Position numbers and translations under genes: made by a program. This document shows positions 43,131-52,435 of a stretch of DNA of 64,000 nucleotides, piece by piece. Below the pieces are notes generated by a model that was not told the origin of the DNA, searched no databases, and worked only from the letters and a program-made list of their open reading frames with translations. The stretch is from an uncultured Lachnospiraceae bacterium (GTDB lineage Bacteria; Bacillota; Clostridia; Lachnospirales; Lachnospiraceae), in the NCBI GenBank assembly GCA_910586615.1, contig CAJUJP010000003.1:106298-170297 (forward strand). Direction: 5' to 3'. Positions within the stretch are counted from its first letter, which is position 1; each line of letters begins with the position of its first letter.

Positions 43131-43973
43131 TTACAAAACCCGCACTGCATGTCTGTTTACATGGCAGCAGATATTAACCGCCACCGGAAGTCCCGCAATA
43201 TGCGTCGGATATGTGTTGATGTTTACCGCAAGAGCCGTAATTGATCCGCCCAATCCTCCGGGGCCAATACCTGTCTCATTAATCTTTGCAAGCATTTCCT
43301 TCTCAAGATCCGCCACATAGGAAATCGTGGAACGTTCATTCACGGGCCTGGCCAACGCTCTCTTCGCCATCAGCGCACATTTCTCAAAAGTTCCGCCAAT
43401 GCCAACGCCTATCACCATAGGCGGACATGCGTTGGGTCCTGCATCCTTTACTGCCGTCAGGATCGCATTTTTGACCCCCTCAATTCCGTCTGCCGGCTTC
43501 AGCATAAACACTCGGCTCATATTTTCGCTGCCGAACCCTTTAGGGGCAACGGTAATCTTTATCTTATCACCGGAAACCATCTCATAATGAATAACCGCCG
43601 GCGTATTATCCTTTGTATTTTCGCGGATCAGCGGATCTTTAACCACAGATTTTCTGAGATATCCCTCTGTATATCCCTGCCTGACACCCTCATTCACCGC
43701 ATCCTCCAGCAAACCGCCGGTAAAGTGAACGTCCTGGCCGATCTCCATAAAAATAACTGCCATTCCGGTATCCTGGCAAATCGGTATCATATCCTCGCCT
43801 GCAATCTTAAGATTGTCCTGAAGCTGACACAAAATCTGCTTTCCCAGAGGACCTTTCTCCTCCTGTGCCGCCTGCTTCATCGCCGCATCCATGTCTTCTG
43901 CAAGAAAATGATTTGCCTCTATGCACATTTCCCTGATATTCTGTGTGACCTCCGCCACGTCTATCGTCCGCAT
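43131..43973 (-). CDS. Class I fumarate hydratase, alpha subunit
   Basis: A 280-residue subunit matching the N-terminal half of class I fumarases. CQDTGMA at ~66, NACPPMVIGVGIGG at ~188 and FEKCAL at ~205 supply the three Cys that bind the oxygen-sensitive 4Fe-4S cluster. GSENMSRVFML lies between them. The beta subunit follows at once, so the pair forms the full enzyme. GAAAGGATATAACGG leads to the ATG. Confidence 0.92.
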   Translation of the reverse strand: MRTIDVAEVTQNIREMCIEANHFLAEDMDAAMKQAAQEEKGPLGKQILCQLQDNLKIAGEDMIPICQDTGMAVIFMEIGQDVHFTGGLLEDAVNEGVRQGYTEGYLRKSVVKDPLIRENTKDNTPAVIHYEMVSGDKIKITVAPKGFGSENMSRVFMLKPADGIEGVKNAILTAVKDAGPNACPPMVIGVGIGGTFEKCALMAKRALARPVNERSTISYVADLEKEMLAKINETGIGPGGLGGSITALAVNINTYPTHIAGLPVAVNICCHVNRHAVRVL

Positions 43974-44120
43974 CTATCCGTTATATCCTTTCATAACTAC
44001 ATGCATACCGCTGATCTCTCAACAGGCTGCAACGTATTCGGTCTTTCTTTTTTCCGCCACAACAGGAAGCGGCAAACATAATCGCAGATATCTGATCTTA
44101 CACCACCTGCAGATCACAGA

Positions 44121-44534
44121 TTACTCTCCACAGATCTGTTTCTTTACTTCTTCCAGTTCTTCCTGTGTAACCTCCTGGGGCTTCCATCCGATGGTCTGTC
44201 CGTCTGCACGATACCTGGGGATCATATGCATATGAAAATGAAAAACAGTCTGTCCCGCCAGATCACCGTTATTCTGTATCAGATTAAAGCCTTCGCATCC
44301 CAAACGGTCCGTCATCCTGGCCGCCATTTTCTTTGCAACCTTCATGGCTTCACCCGCCTGCTCCTCCGGCAGTTCATAGAGATTCGCATAGTGCTCTTTC
44401 GGAATGACAAGGGCATGTCCTTTCGTCGCAGGCCCTAAGTCCAGAATCACGCGAAAGCTATCGTCCTCATACAATGTCTGGGACGGAATCTCCCCGTTTG
44501 CAATCTTACAGAAAATACAATTTTCATTACTCAT
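44121..44534 (-). CDS. HIT-family nucleotide-binding protein (HinT-like)
   Basis: A 137-residue protein. CIFCKIANGEIP at residues 6-17 is the typical opening, ATKGHALVIPKEH is central, and the HIT triad is FHFHMHMIP near residue 100. The family hydrolyses purine nucleoside phosphoramidates or related adenylates. AAGGAG lies 8 nt before the ATG at 44534, which decides against the longer frame from 44633. Confidence 0.93.
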   Translation of the reverse strand: MSNENCIFCKIANGEIPSQTLYEDDSFRVILDLGPATKGHALVIPKEHYANLYELPEEQAGEAMKVAKKMAARMTDRLGCEGFNLIQNNGDLAGQTVFHFHMHMIPRYRADGQTIGWKPQEVTQEELEEVKKQICGE

Positions 44535-44636
44535 GTCACAATCTCCTTCCCATGTATCGTTTTTTATCGTTTCATAAACATCTTTTATATCTGTGCTGTT
44601 GGTGAACCGCTGGTCAGTACCCCAAAGCTGCAAAAA

Positions 44637-45647
44637 TCACAGCCCGGCAGGCCTTGCACCGAAGATCAGCACCTGATCCAATGCCCTGAGAATCTTGAAA
44701 TCGCCCTTCATCTTCATATCGCCTGCCATAAAAGAACCCTGGAATGTATTCCTGCCCGCAATGATATCTTCAAAAACATCCCGTGTCATCTGCATTTCCA
44801 CATCCACATGGCTGCCTTCCCCGTAATAACATTGGAAATCTCCTCCGTTTACTTCTATAACCAACGGTGTCTTCTTATTCTCTATCATCACCTTGTAGCT
44901 GCCGGATATGCCCGGCTGGGGTCTGAAATGCTCCTGAATATCCTTCAGAAATTCTGTGGTATCATCCTTCTCGCTGCTCCCCATCAAATCCCGGAACATA
45001 CTTGCCAGTTCCTGGATATCCGCTTTCTGTCTCTGCACATAAGTATCGTCGGATACATATTGGGAAAGCTGCTCAGACTCCTGCGGCGTGAAATTAATGT
45101 TCTTAGTAATCGCAACCTTCTGCTTCACCGCCTGATTACTGGTGGGCAGACATGCCATCCTCTGGTTGATCGTGCGGTACAGATTCTCCGCTTTTTTCTC
45201 AATAATACGGATATATTCCTCATTTTGCTCCAACATGGCAGTATCGGTAATATACCCACAGATACCGTCACAGGGAAGCCCGCCCAGAATCTCCCACGCA
45301 GTAATCAGATCCAGCTTTCCGTCCCTTTCACCATAGGTAGTTGACATGACGATGGGGCACATGTAGATCTTCCCGATCTTCTCCTTGTCCCCGTAAAGCC
45401 AGCAGGAATCCAGAAACTGCTGCATATATCCGCCGATTCCGTACCATTCCACAGTAGTCGCAAGAATAACGCCGTCCGCACTCTTGAGCGTCTGGGGCAG
45501 CGTCGTGATGCTGTTCTTCAACTCATACAGCTGAAAACACTCCACCGTAACACGGAGTTCTTCCAGCACCTCTTTCATCTTATTTAAAACAAAAAGCGTA
45601 GGATCATCCATCAATCCTCTTCCGCCGTAATAAATGTTAACTTTCAT
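44637..45647 (-). CDS. Flavodoxin-like reductase with C-terminal SCP2 domain
   Basis: A 336-residue protein. Residues 1-170 are flavodoxin/NADPH-dependent FMN reductase-like: VNIYYGGRGL near the start, ADGVILATTVEWYGIGGYMQ in the middle. Residues ~235-336 form an SCP2 sterol-carrier-like domain (GSYKVMIENKKTPLVIEV and GDMKMKGDFKILRAL). GAGG lies 5 nt before the ATG at 45647. The gene overlaps the rhomboid stop by 11 bp. The substrate is unknown; the lipid-binding-type domain suggests a hydrophobic acceptor. Confidence 0.8.
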   Translation of the reverse strand: MKVNIYYGGRGLMDDPTLFVLNKMKEVLEELRVTVECFQLYELKNSITTLPQTLKSADGVILATTVEWYGIGGYMQQFLDSCWLYGDKEKIGKIYMCPIVMSTTYGERDGKLDLITAWEILGGLPCDGICGYITDTAMLEQNEEYIRIIEKKAENLYRTINQRMACLPTSNQAVKQKVAITKNINFTPQESEQLSQYVSDDTYVQRQKADIQELASMFRDLMGSSEKDDTTEFLKDIQEHFRPQPGISGSYKVMIENKKTPLVIEVNGGDFQCYYGEGSHVDVEMQMTRDVFEDIIAGRNTFQGSFMAGDMKMKGDFKILRALDQVLIFGARPAGL

Positions 45648-46761
45648 TGAAACCTCTATCCTTTCCTGTTCCCGCATGAGGGCGCAGCATCATAATGACC
45701 GCCGTCACCGCAAACCCCATGAGAACACCTCCTATATGCGCCGCATTATTCACACCTGCAGACGTAAACCCGCAATATAGAGAAAAGACGATCGAGAAAG
45801 CCAGTCTTCCTACCGTCATCTGCTCCATCTTACCGCGGTGTATGATTAGCAGCAAAAACAGCGCGCCTTCCACGCCGAAAACTGCTCCGCTGGCTCCTGC
45901 GGAACTGTAATACTGTTCCGTCAACAGTTCATATCCCATGGAAAAAACATTTCCCATAATCCCTGAGAGAAAATATATCAAAGCATAGGAAAGATGTCCT
46001 GTCTTCTTCTCCACGATCTCCCCGATATAATAAAGCACGATCATATTACTGAAAAGATGATTCACATCCCAATGCAGGAACATAGAAGAAAGAACCTGAT
46101 AATATGCCCCCTCTTCCAGAACATCCCTGACGCTGACCGCACCTATATTATATAACAAATCACCGGTAAATGTACATATCAGAAAAACAATCACATTTAC
46201 TGCCACAAGTCCGACAGTTACCCAGGACATTTCTGCAATCTGCCTCCGGCTCCTGTATTTTCTTCCCGATTTTCCTCCCCCGAAATTTCCGCCAGTTCCC
46301 CCTGATTCCGGTGGATTCCCCGGATTTTCCATACCTCCGTCGCCTGACCTGTTTTCATCCTGCTGCAAAACAGCAAGGTATTCTTCCAGCAGCCCTTTCC
46401 ATCCATAGAAATCCGGCACCTGATTCTCATGAATAATCAAACGCTTTGACACCACGTCTATCATCCAGCAAAAGCTGTCGCTGATACACAGCTTTTTGGC
46501 CTTTTCTGTGTCTGCGCTTAAGATCAGGGTAAGAATATGTACATCCTCTTCCCCCTTCTCCTTCATGAAACCGGTAATCCTGTGCTTCAAATGTGCATAC
46601 TGATCCTCGGAAACCCAAAGGCCCTGCCTGTAATCAATCACAAACAGTATCGTGGTTCCCTGATTTTCCTTACGGCAGTAAAATGTATATTCCGGCAGAT
46701 TCGATGCAATTTTATAATAGCCGTTGCCATAAAACAACTGCTCCATTTGTTCTGACAGCAT
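45637..46761 (-). CDS. Rhomboid-family intramembrane serine protease
   Basis: A 374-residue protein. Residues ~1-150 are soluble, followed by a Gly/Pro/Asn-rich linker (~150-180) and six TM segments. HWDVNHLFSNM is the first conserved loop, GASGAVFG carries the catalytic Ser and NNAAHIGG the catalytic His. It cleaves membrane proteins within the bilayer. GGAG lies 6 nt before the ATG at 46761; the longer frame would start at TTG without a site. It may read through from the Tad operon, and pilus components are conceivable substrates (speculative). Confidence 0.88.
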   Translation of the reverse strand: MLSEQMEQLFYGNGYYKIASNLPEYTFYCRKENQGTTILFVIDYRQGLWVSEDQYAHLKHRITGFMKEKGEEDVHILTLILSADTEKAKKLCISDSFCWMIDVVSKRLIIHENQVPDFYGWKGLLEEYLAVLQQDENRSGDGGMENPGNPPESGGTGGNFGGGKSGRKYRSRRQIAEMSWVTVGLVAVNVIVFLICTFTGDLLYNIGAVSVRDVLEEGAYYQVLSSMFLHWDVNHLFSNMIVLYYIGEIVEKKTGHLSYALIYFLSGIMGNVFSMGYELLTEQYYSSAGASGAVFGVEGALFLLLIIHRGKMEQMTVGRLAFSIVFSLYCGFTSAGVNNAAHIGGVLMGFAVTAVIMMLRPHAGTGKDRGFNES

Positions 46762-46910
46762 GACATACTCCAAGCTAATCCCGTGCATATCGCAGACGGG
46801 TTTGCGATACAACTTAAATAAAAATTTAAAATATCTTTGATTTTACTTCTTTGAGATTATCATGTTCGTTTTATGATGTCAAATATGCATTGCTGTGCGT
46901 AATTATTTCC

Positions 46911-48731
46911 CTACCGGTAACAATAATTCAGATTTCCAAACCGGATCTCATCTCCCGGCTCGATTTCCACAGTTTCCCTGGGCTGCATCCGCAGGCCGTT
47001 CTTATAAGTACCGTTGGTGGAATTAAGATCCGTCAGCAAAAGCTTCTCCCCGTCCCTGTCAAATCTGGCATGGAGCCGGCTCACGGAACGGTCCGGCAGA
47101 ACATAATCAACACAACCCGCCGCCTTGCCGATGGTATAGGGAAAATGCCTTAATTCAATATGCTTTTTGTTTCTCTGGTCAATGGCATACAGCTTCCCTT
47201 CTTCTACCATGCTCTCATCAAAGAAAACCGTATTCCCGTAATTGTCTTCCTCCCGTACCGCATCCACAGGCAGATGACGGCCGACATTATTTCTGCCATA
47301 GTTCCTGCCCGACATGTCTCCCGGCCTGTCAGCAGAACTTCTTCTGTCTGTTCCGTATTCCGTCATACTGCCACGGTATTCCGATCTGTTACCGGAGGGT
47401 CTTTCGCTATCATAATGTCCTGTCCGGTTCATTGGTAAATCTGACTCTTCCGGATCCAGATTCATATTATAGCTGATCACCTGATCCAAGGGTATTCTCT
47501 TGTCCTCTCCACAGTACTCCTGACCTGCATCCCATTCCGGATCTGCAGTCCGTTCCTGACAGCCTTTCTGCTTATCCTTTCTTTTATCCTGCCTGCATGA
47601 AAGGATTCTTGCCACACATATAAAAAAGCAAATTCCCATAGCTGCCATAGCCCCGTAAAGCGCCAGTTTCTCCTCCCGGATCAGGTCATAGGTGTTGTAC
47701 ACCGCCAGAGCACCGCCTGTACCGAGCAGTGACAAAACTGAAAAAACAAGATAAAACAGGCGTTTCTTTGCGAAACTTTCCCTGTCTTTCTGAGATTCCA
47801 CAAATGCACACCCTGTCTGTGCATCAGTCTCCCATTGCGCTGCACTCTCTCCACAAGATGAACCGTAAGCGGCATAATCCTGATCCCATTCTCTCTTTCG
47901 ATTACAGCTTTCTTCACCGTCCTGTCCCCATGATGCTTCCTGATCCCGTCCCGACATACATTTCTGCACATGGGATGCTTCTTTATTCCTGAATCCGTCT
48001 TTATTCTGCCAGGCTGATCCATTTTGCATCCGCGGCGCATCCTGATCCCCATTCGCCTCCCGGAATTTCTTCCCGGCCATCTCATGTTCCCGATACCCCG
48101 TACCACTTTCTTCCTGCATCTTCATTCCTTTGGTAAGATCAGACACCGCCGCCGTCACGACAGCATCCCGCGCCTGCTCTTCCCGCTCTTCCAGAATCTG
48201 CAATGCATCTTCCATGATAAAATGCGGCTCTTCCGCCATCTCATAGATCCGGTACATATCCTCCGTTAATCCCACGTCCTCCGTGTCAATATGTTCCAGA
48301 AGAAAATCCATCAGCGGTTTCACGGCTTCCGCTCCCACCGCTTGATAATCGGGGTAATAAAGTCCGATATACTTATCATCCGTAAAATCGTAATAAATAT
48401 GCTCCGGCAGAAGAACCAGTTTTGTCTCATCCATAAAATACCCCGCCAGTCTGTCACATATTGCATAAATCTGGCGCAGCATATCCCTGACCTGTTCGTA
48501 GGACATTTTCTTACCTTTATACAGGCTTTCCAATGTCGTTTTCGAACTGATATCATAATAATAGTATGTAATTCCGTTTACATGCCGTACACAGCACCTG
48601 AGAATCTCTCTGATCTTATCCGAAGTCAGTATCCTGTACTGGTAGCTTCTCGCCAAATCCCTCTGGCCGCACTGCAGTATCATATAATTATGTCTGTAGT
48701 CTTTGTAATATTTTGCTTCTAACATATCCAT
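46911..48731 (-). CDS. DUF6382 and FHA-domain membrane protein of the Tad locus
   Basis: A 606-residue protein. Residues ~1-170 are a conserved N-terminal domain (DUF6382 type; YQYRILTSDKIREIL, LLEHIDTEDVG). A charged low-complexity stretch with many Gln/Asp/Arg/Met residues spans ~200-310. Two TM segments lie at ~325-375. The C-terminal FHA domain has DRSVSRLHARF and DLNSTNGTYKNG, the phosphothreonine-binding loops. FHA proteins read Ser/Thr phosphorylation; no kinase is in the window. It ends the Tad gene run and may regulate assembly or secretion. AGGAG lies 5 nt before the ATG at 48731. Confidence 0.82.
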   Translation of the reverse strand: MDMLEAKYYKDYRHNYMILQCGQRDLARSYQYRILTSDKIREILRCCVRHVNGITYYYYDISSKTTLESLYKGKKMSYEQVRDMLRQIYAICDRLAGYFMDETKLVLLPEHIYYDFTDDKYIGLYYPDYQAVGAEAVKPLMDFLLEHIDTEDVGLTEDMYRIYEMAEEPHFIMEDALQILEEREEQARDAVVTAAVSDLTKGMKMQEESGTGYREHEMAGKKFREANGDQDAPRMQNGSAWQNKDGFRNKEASHVQKCMSGRDQEASWGQDGEESCNRKREWDQDYAAYGSSCGESAAQWETDAQTGCAFVESQKDRESFAKKRLFYLVFSVLSLLGTGGALAVYNTYDLIREEKLALYGAMAAMGICFFICVARILSCRQDKRKDKQKGCQERTADPEWDAGQEYCGEDKRIPLDQVISYNMNLDPEESDLPMNRTGHYDSERPSGNRSEYRGSMTEYGTDRRSSADRPGDMSGRNYGRNNVGRHLPVDAVREEDNYGNTVFFDESMVEEGKLYAIDQRNKKHIELRHFPYTIGKAAGCVDYVLPDRSVSRLHARFDRDGEKLLLTDLNSTNGTYKNGLRMQPRETVEIEPGDEIRFGNLNYCYR

Positions 48732-48751
48732 CCCCGCTCCTGCACACTTTT

Positions 48752-49210
48752 TTATTCGCTTCCCCGCCTGCCTGCCATGTTGCCGATCCACCTGCTCTTA
48801 CGTATTATATGCGTGGGATTGATGATCTGCGCCCTTGCCCGGGTACGGATTTTCCATCCCGGTTCATCACTCATGGTAAAAACATTCCGGACAGGCACCT
48901 TTACCCGGCACTCACCGGTCACGTCGGTAACATTACCCCGACGGTCTACGCTTCCGCGTACTTCCTCCGTTCCGAAATATTTTCTGCCGAACTGTTCCTT
49001 CATATGAGAACTGATATAAGGTACAACATTTTCCTCTTTTTTCTGTATGCTTCCCCGGAAGCAGACACCGTAGGCATCTTGAAAAAGCACGCATTTATCA
49101 TAAGAATAAAAAGCAAGATAAATCAGAAAAACAAAGATAAAAACCGTCCATGTAACAATAAATGCCGCTTCTACCGTCATATAGCCTCCTGCTTTTTTTC
49201 TCAAAAACAT
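48752..49210 (-). CDS. TadE-like minor pseudopilin
   Basis: A 152-residue protein with a pilin-type N-terminus: charged FLRKKAGGYMTVEAAF, then a hydrophobic helix (IVTWTVFIFVFLIYLAF). The Gly and following Glu fit processing by a prepilin peptidase. The rest is extracellular. The start at 49210 has a GGTGG site and overlaps the peptidase stop by 10 bp; the longer 241-residue frame would run far into that gene and is rejected. Confidence 0.8.
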   Translation of the reverse strand: MFLRKKAGGYMTVEAAFIVTWTVFIFVFLIYLAFYSYDKCVLFQDAYGVCFRGSIQKKEENVVPYISSHMKEQFGRKYFGTEEVRGSVDRRGNVTDVTGECRVKVPVRNVFTMSDEPGWKIRTRARAQIINPTHIIRKSRWIGNMAGRRGSE

Positions 49211-49623
49211 ATCACCACCCCCATTCCAAGCAGCAAAAACGGCCCAAAGGGAACCTGCCGGTCTCTGGAAATCCGCCTTGCCGCCAGCAATACAAGCACT
49301 GCCACAGACTCTATCACAAGACCTGCCAACAAAATCAGGAAACATTTCCACAAACCTACAAACAATCCGATCATAATCAACATCCATCCGTCTCCGTATC
49401 CCACCTTTTCCCCGGTAATAAAGCTGAGTATCCAGAACATGACTCCGGGCAGTATAGACAGGGCGATTGTCAGCCATGTTCCACCCGCGATCATTCCCTG
49501 TATATGTAGCACCGCCGCTGCTGTCATACCCAGCCAGACCAGAACCAGCGGAATTTCCTTTTTCACACCGTCACACACCGCGCAGGCACCGAGAAAAAGA
49601 AATAAAAGAATTTCTATCCACAT
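49201..49623 (-). CDS. Second A24 prepilin peptidase (TadV/CpaA type)
   Basis: A 140-residue protein with about four or five TM segments. The two catalytic aspartates appear in CDGVKKEIP near residue 18 and in GEKVGYGDGWML near 72 (GxGD motif). It has no N-methylase domain, as in TadV/CpaA. It should cleave the leader of Flp and the TadE/TadG-like proteins. GGGAGG lies 8 nt before ATG 49623; a GTG at 49632 is a weaker alternative. Confidence 0.85.
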   Translation of the reverse strand: MWIEILLFLFLGACAVCDGVKKEIPLVLVWLGMTAAAVLHIQGMIAGGTWLTIALSILPGVMFWILSFITGEKVGYGDGWMLIMIGLFVGLWKCFLILLAGLVIESVAVLVLLAARRISRDRQVPFGPFLLLGMGVVICF

Positions 49624-50570
49624 TTTGAACACCTCCCCCTCGCGCCCACCTCAGATAAGGGCACTGTATAAATTGTTCTCTTCAACCCGGAGCAGCTGAT
49701 CCGGCTGTGATAACTGCTGCCCTGACTAGTGAGATAAACCTGTCCTGTTCCGCTGCTGCCGTCACATCGTTCACAGGGATAATACCTGCCGCCCGACTCA
49801 TTTCTTCTGCTCCCCACCGTCTCCCTTGGCACCGATTCCACCGAAGGATTCAGATAACTGCAGTTTCTGTCTGTATGGTAAACCGTTCCCGTCTGCGTAA
49901 TATACACCATCGGATCCTCTCCTCCGGCAGCGCTTACATTTTGTGTCACATCATATCCCGTCCAGGCTCTTCCGTAATAGCGCTGCGACATGGTAAAACC
50001 ATCAAAACCCATAATGCTCACAAGCGGTTTTACCCGGTAAGTGACTCGCAGATCTATTACGTCGTCTTTTTCCATAACGCGTGAGCCCAGCAGTGACAGC
50101 CCTGCCGCCCCGTCGGCAACACAGGAATGTTCCAGATATTCCCTGCCTGTGTATTCCAGAATTTGTCCTCTGGCATAAATACCGGTCATCGCCACACCTG
50201 CCAGGCTGTCGGACAGCACGCTTCCCACCGTGTGCTCATAGACATATCCCGCAAAAGCCATTTTGTTTCCAGTCTGATGCAGCGCCGCATTCAATCTGCT
50301 CTGTGTTCCGATGATATTCACTGCATACAGAATATTGATGACTGCAAACAGAAAAAAGGGGAGTACAAAGGCTGCTTCCAGCGTCATGGATCCCCGCCGG
50401 TGCCGGGAAAAGGTCCAGAAGATCCGGCGGGCGGTAATAAGAGACGCCCTCTTTAGCGATCTGACGAAAAACAGAACCATATGACTACCTTGAATGGCCT
50501 CAAGATATGCCCGGAGAGAATGTGCTGTCGAATGAATAGATTTATGTTGCTTTGATCGTAAAAAGGGCAT
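49614..50570 (-). CDS. TadE-like pseudopilin with duplicated Cys-rich C-terminal module
   Basis: A 318-residue protein. A ~60-residue basic leader precedes RRGSMTLEAAF and the hydrophobic pilin helix (VLPFFLFAVINILYAV). The C-terminus has two copies of a Cys module: VYITQTGTVYHTDRNCSYL ... CERC near 225-275, and VYLTSQGSSYHSRISCSGL ... CSKC at the end. Each could form a disulfide or bind metal. It is longer than typical TadE proteins. GGAGGTGATAAAAG precedes the ATG at 50570. Confidence 0.8.
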   Translation of the reverse strand: MPFLRSKQHKSIHSTAHSLRAYLEAIQGSHMVLFFVRSLKRASLITARRIFWTFSRHRRGSMTLEAAFVLPFFLFAVINILYAVNIIGTQSRLNAALHQTGNKMAFAGYVYEHTVGSVLSDSLAGVAMTGIYARGQILEYTGREYLEHSCVADGAAGLSLLGSRVMEKDDVIDLRVTYRVKPLVSIMGFDGFTMSQRYYGRAWTGYDVTQNVSAAGGEDPMVYITQTGTVYHTDRNCSYLNPSVESVPRETVGSRRNESGGRYYPCERCDGSSGTGQVYLTSQGSSYHSRISCSGLKRTIYTVPLSEVGARGRCSKCG

Positions 50571-50658
50571 CTTTTATCACCTCCCACCCTCAGAAACTGT
50601 TAAAAAGTAATTTCCCGACAATTTCTTACTGTCTTATTTCCCGGCCGGGATACATCTG

Positions 50659-52092
50659 TCAGTAGAAACCATAAAGTCTCGTTATTTCATATGAATATCC
50701 AAACCGGCTTGAAACGGACAATTCTGCCTGATAAGTGTCAAAGCAGGCATCCAGTCTGAACCTTCCGTTTCCCGGTGTCTGCCGGATGTCCATCTCCATA
50801 ATGTCCATGGCACGGAAAGTCCGTTTATCCTTATTTTCCAGAAAAAGCATGATCCGCAGATAGTCTTCATAATTCAGTCCATTTCCACCGGTATCTGCCT
50901 TCAGGCTGCCTCTCACATTGAGAAGTCCGCTGAGATTCGTTTTCCAGTCCTGAGCCGTCTTAAAAACAGGTACTCTGCCGCCTGAAAGCAATGTCTTCAC
51001 ATCCTGCAGACTTTCCAGATACACCCAGGCATACAAAAGGGTATACTTTACCGGCTTGAACAGTTCTGGACACAAAAGCACCACTGCCAGCGCAGCCGCC
51101 ACCAGCTCTGCCTCTCCGATTCTCGCATTGTCCGTCATGATATAGCTGAAATTGGACACTTCACGCCACCGAAGCAGCCGTTTTGCAATTTTCTCCAGAT
51201 TCTGCCAGTCCGTATCTTTGCCGGCTAAAATATATTCCATCTGATATTTGAGCAGGGATTTTTCCGTCTCATGTCCGTAATACCCGCACTTTTCAAACAA
51301 ATACGCCTGAAATGCCAGTTCGCTCACACCGCCGGAAACAGATACTGCCTCCTTACAGAGACCGCTTCCTTCTATCAGGCTGCGGTTGGAGATATAATCG
51401 TTTAAAGACACCCGCACCGCAGATACCTGTGAAGGATCATCCAGTACCAGATTCAGCACACCGCTGTTTCTCGTGGAAGCGGCCGCATCTGCCGGATTAT
51501 CCATGGGCACTTCTTCGTACTTTCCTTCTTCGGTCTGCTGCTTGGGGATTCCGATCTCCTTAATCTCATTTTCATAGGCCATCCACTCCCCCTCAATATC
51601 CCTCGTCTCAAATCCATGCTTCTGCACCGCCTCCGCACCCGAATCCAGCTTTTCCAGGAGAGCACCCAGCGGATAATCTGACATATAATCCGAAATCTGC
51701 CTTTTGAGCACACTTCCCCCACTGTCAGAGGCAATAGAATACTGTCCGATCTTTACATCACCTGCCTCCATTGCAAGAAAATCCCGGACTCCGGCATAAC
51801 CTGCACTTTCTCCTCCCTGCAGGTTCTTCTGCATATAGTTTTTCAGATGAGCTTCCGTATTACCGACAGACGCATGGCTTCCCCCGTAGGACATATCCAC
51901 AAACAGCAGATCATATTGTTCCAGCAGTTCCCTGTGGTATTCCGCCAGCACCGAGTTCATGCCGATGTCGGCAACACACTCAAATTTCATGCGTATGGCA
52001 CTGATTCGTGCCCCTTCTATTACAGTGAATACAAGGGACAGAATCAACGTCAGGGAAAGTGTCAGAAATACGGTTATATATCCCTTTCTCAT
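50659..52092 (-). CDS. DUF5702/TadG-like pilus-associated protein
   Basis: A 477-residue protein with RKGYITVFLTLSLTLILSLVF at residues 2-22, a pilin-like anchor, and a large extracellular part with EYHRELLEQYDLLFVDMSYG. This matches DUF5702 proteins that replace TadG in Firmicutes Tad loci. ATG and the Flp stop overlap (ATGA), indicating coupled translation. It may form a pilus tip or platform component (inference). Confidence 0.8.
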   Translation of the reverse strand: MRKGYITVFLTLSLTLILSLVFTVIEGARISAIRMKFECVADIGMNSVLAEYHRELLEQYDLLFVDMSYGGSHASVGNTEAHLKNYMQKNLQGGESAGYAGVRDFLAMEAGDVKIGQYSIASDSGGSVLKRQISDYMSDYPLGALLEKLDSGAEAVQKHGFETRDIEGEWMAYENEIKEIGIPKQQTEEGKYEEVPMDNPADAAASTRNSGVLNLVLDDPSQVSAVRVSLNDYISNRSLIEGSGLCKEAVSVSGGVSELAFQAYLFEKCGYYGHETEKSLLKYQMEYILAGKDTDWQNLEKIAKRLLRWREVSNFSYIMTDNARIGEAELVAAALAVVLLCPELFKPVKYTLLYAWVYLESLQDVKTLLSGGRVPVFKTAQDWKTNLSGLLNVRGSLKADTGGNGLNYEDYLRIMLFLENKDKRTFRAMDIMEMDIRQTPGNGRFRLDACFDTYQAELSVSSRFGYSYEITRLYGFY

Positions 52093-52340
52093 GACATAAC
52101 CGTCTTACTGTCACGGGTGATCTTGTCAAAAACCGTGTTCACCAGCGCTGTAAGCTGCTTCTTAAAGATGATCACCAGACCGATCAGCACCACGATGATC
52201 AATATGATCTCCACGGTTCCCATGCCTTCTTCTTCCCGGAAGAATTCTCTGATTCCCTTTAACTCCCCTGACTTCCTTGCGGTCGCCTTCAAAGCCTTCT
52301 TTTCCGCCACTCTTTTCTTTAATTCTGTTGTGTTGAACAT
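52089..52340 (-). CDS. Flp-type (Flp1) major pilin
   Basis: An 83-residue pilin. A basic leader of about 38 residues ends in EEEGMG, then TVEIILIIVVLIGLVIIF is the hydrophobic assembly helix with the conserved Glu. Cleavage is expected after the Gly of EEEGMG. The short globular tail is typical of Flp1. It sits between TadC and the DUF5702 gene. AGGAGG lies 8 nt before the ATG. Confidence 0.9.
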   Translation of the reverse strand: MFNTTELKKRVAEKKALKATARKSGELKGIREFFREEEGMGTVEIILIIVVLIGLVIIFKKQLTALVNTVFDKITRDSKTVMS

Positions 52341-52435
52341 ACCTTGTCCTCCTTTTTCTTGTTTCTATTGGATTGATCGTAGCAGTTCATCCTTTGGACT
52401 CACTGTTACGACTTATCTTATCGGGTTTCCCCGCA

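Noticed and set aside
48752..49477. 241-residue version of the second TadE-like protein
   Set aside because: The first 89 codons run antiparallel in sense to nothing known and lie inside the prepilin peptidase frame. The ATG at 49210 has a proper site and a pilin-type N-terminus.
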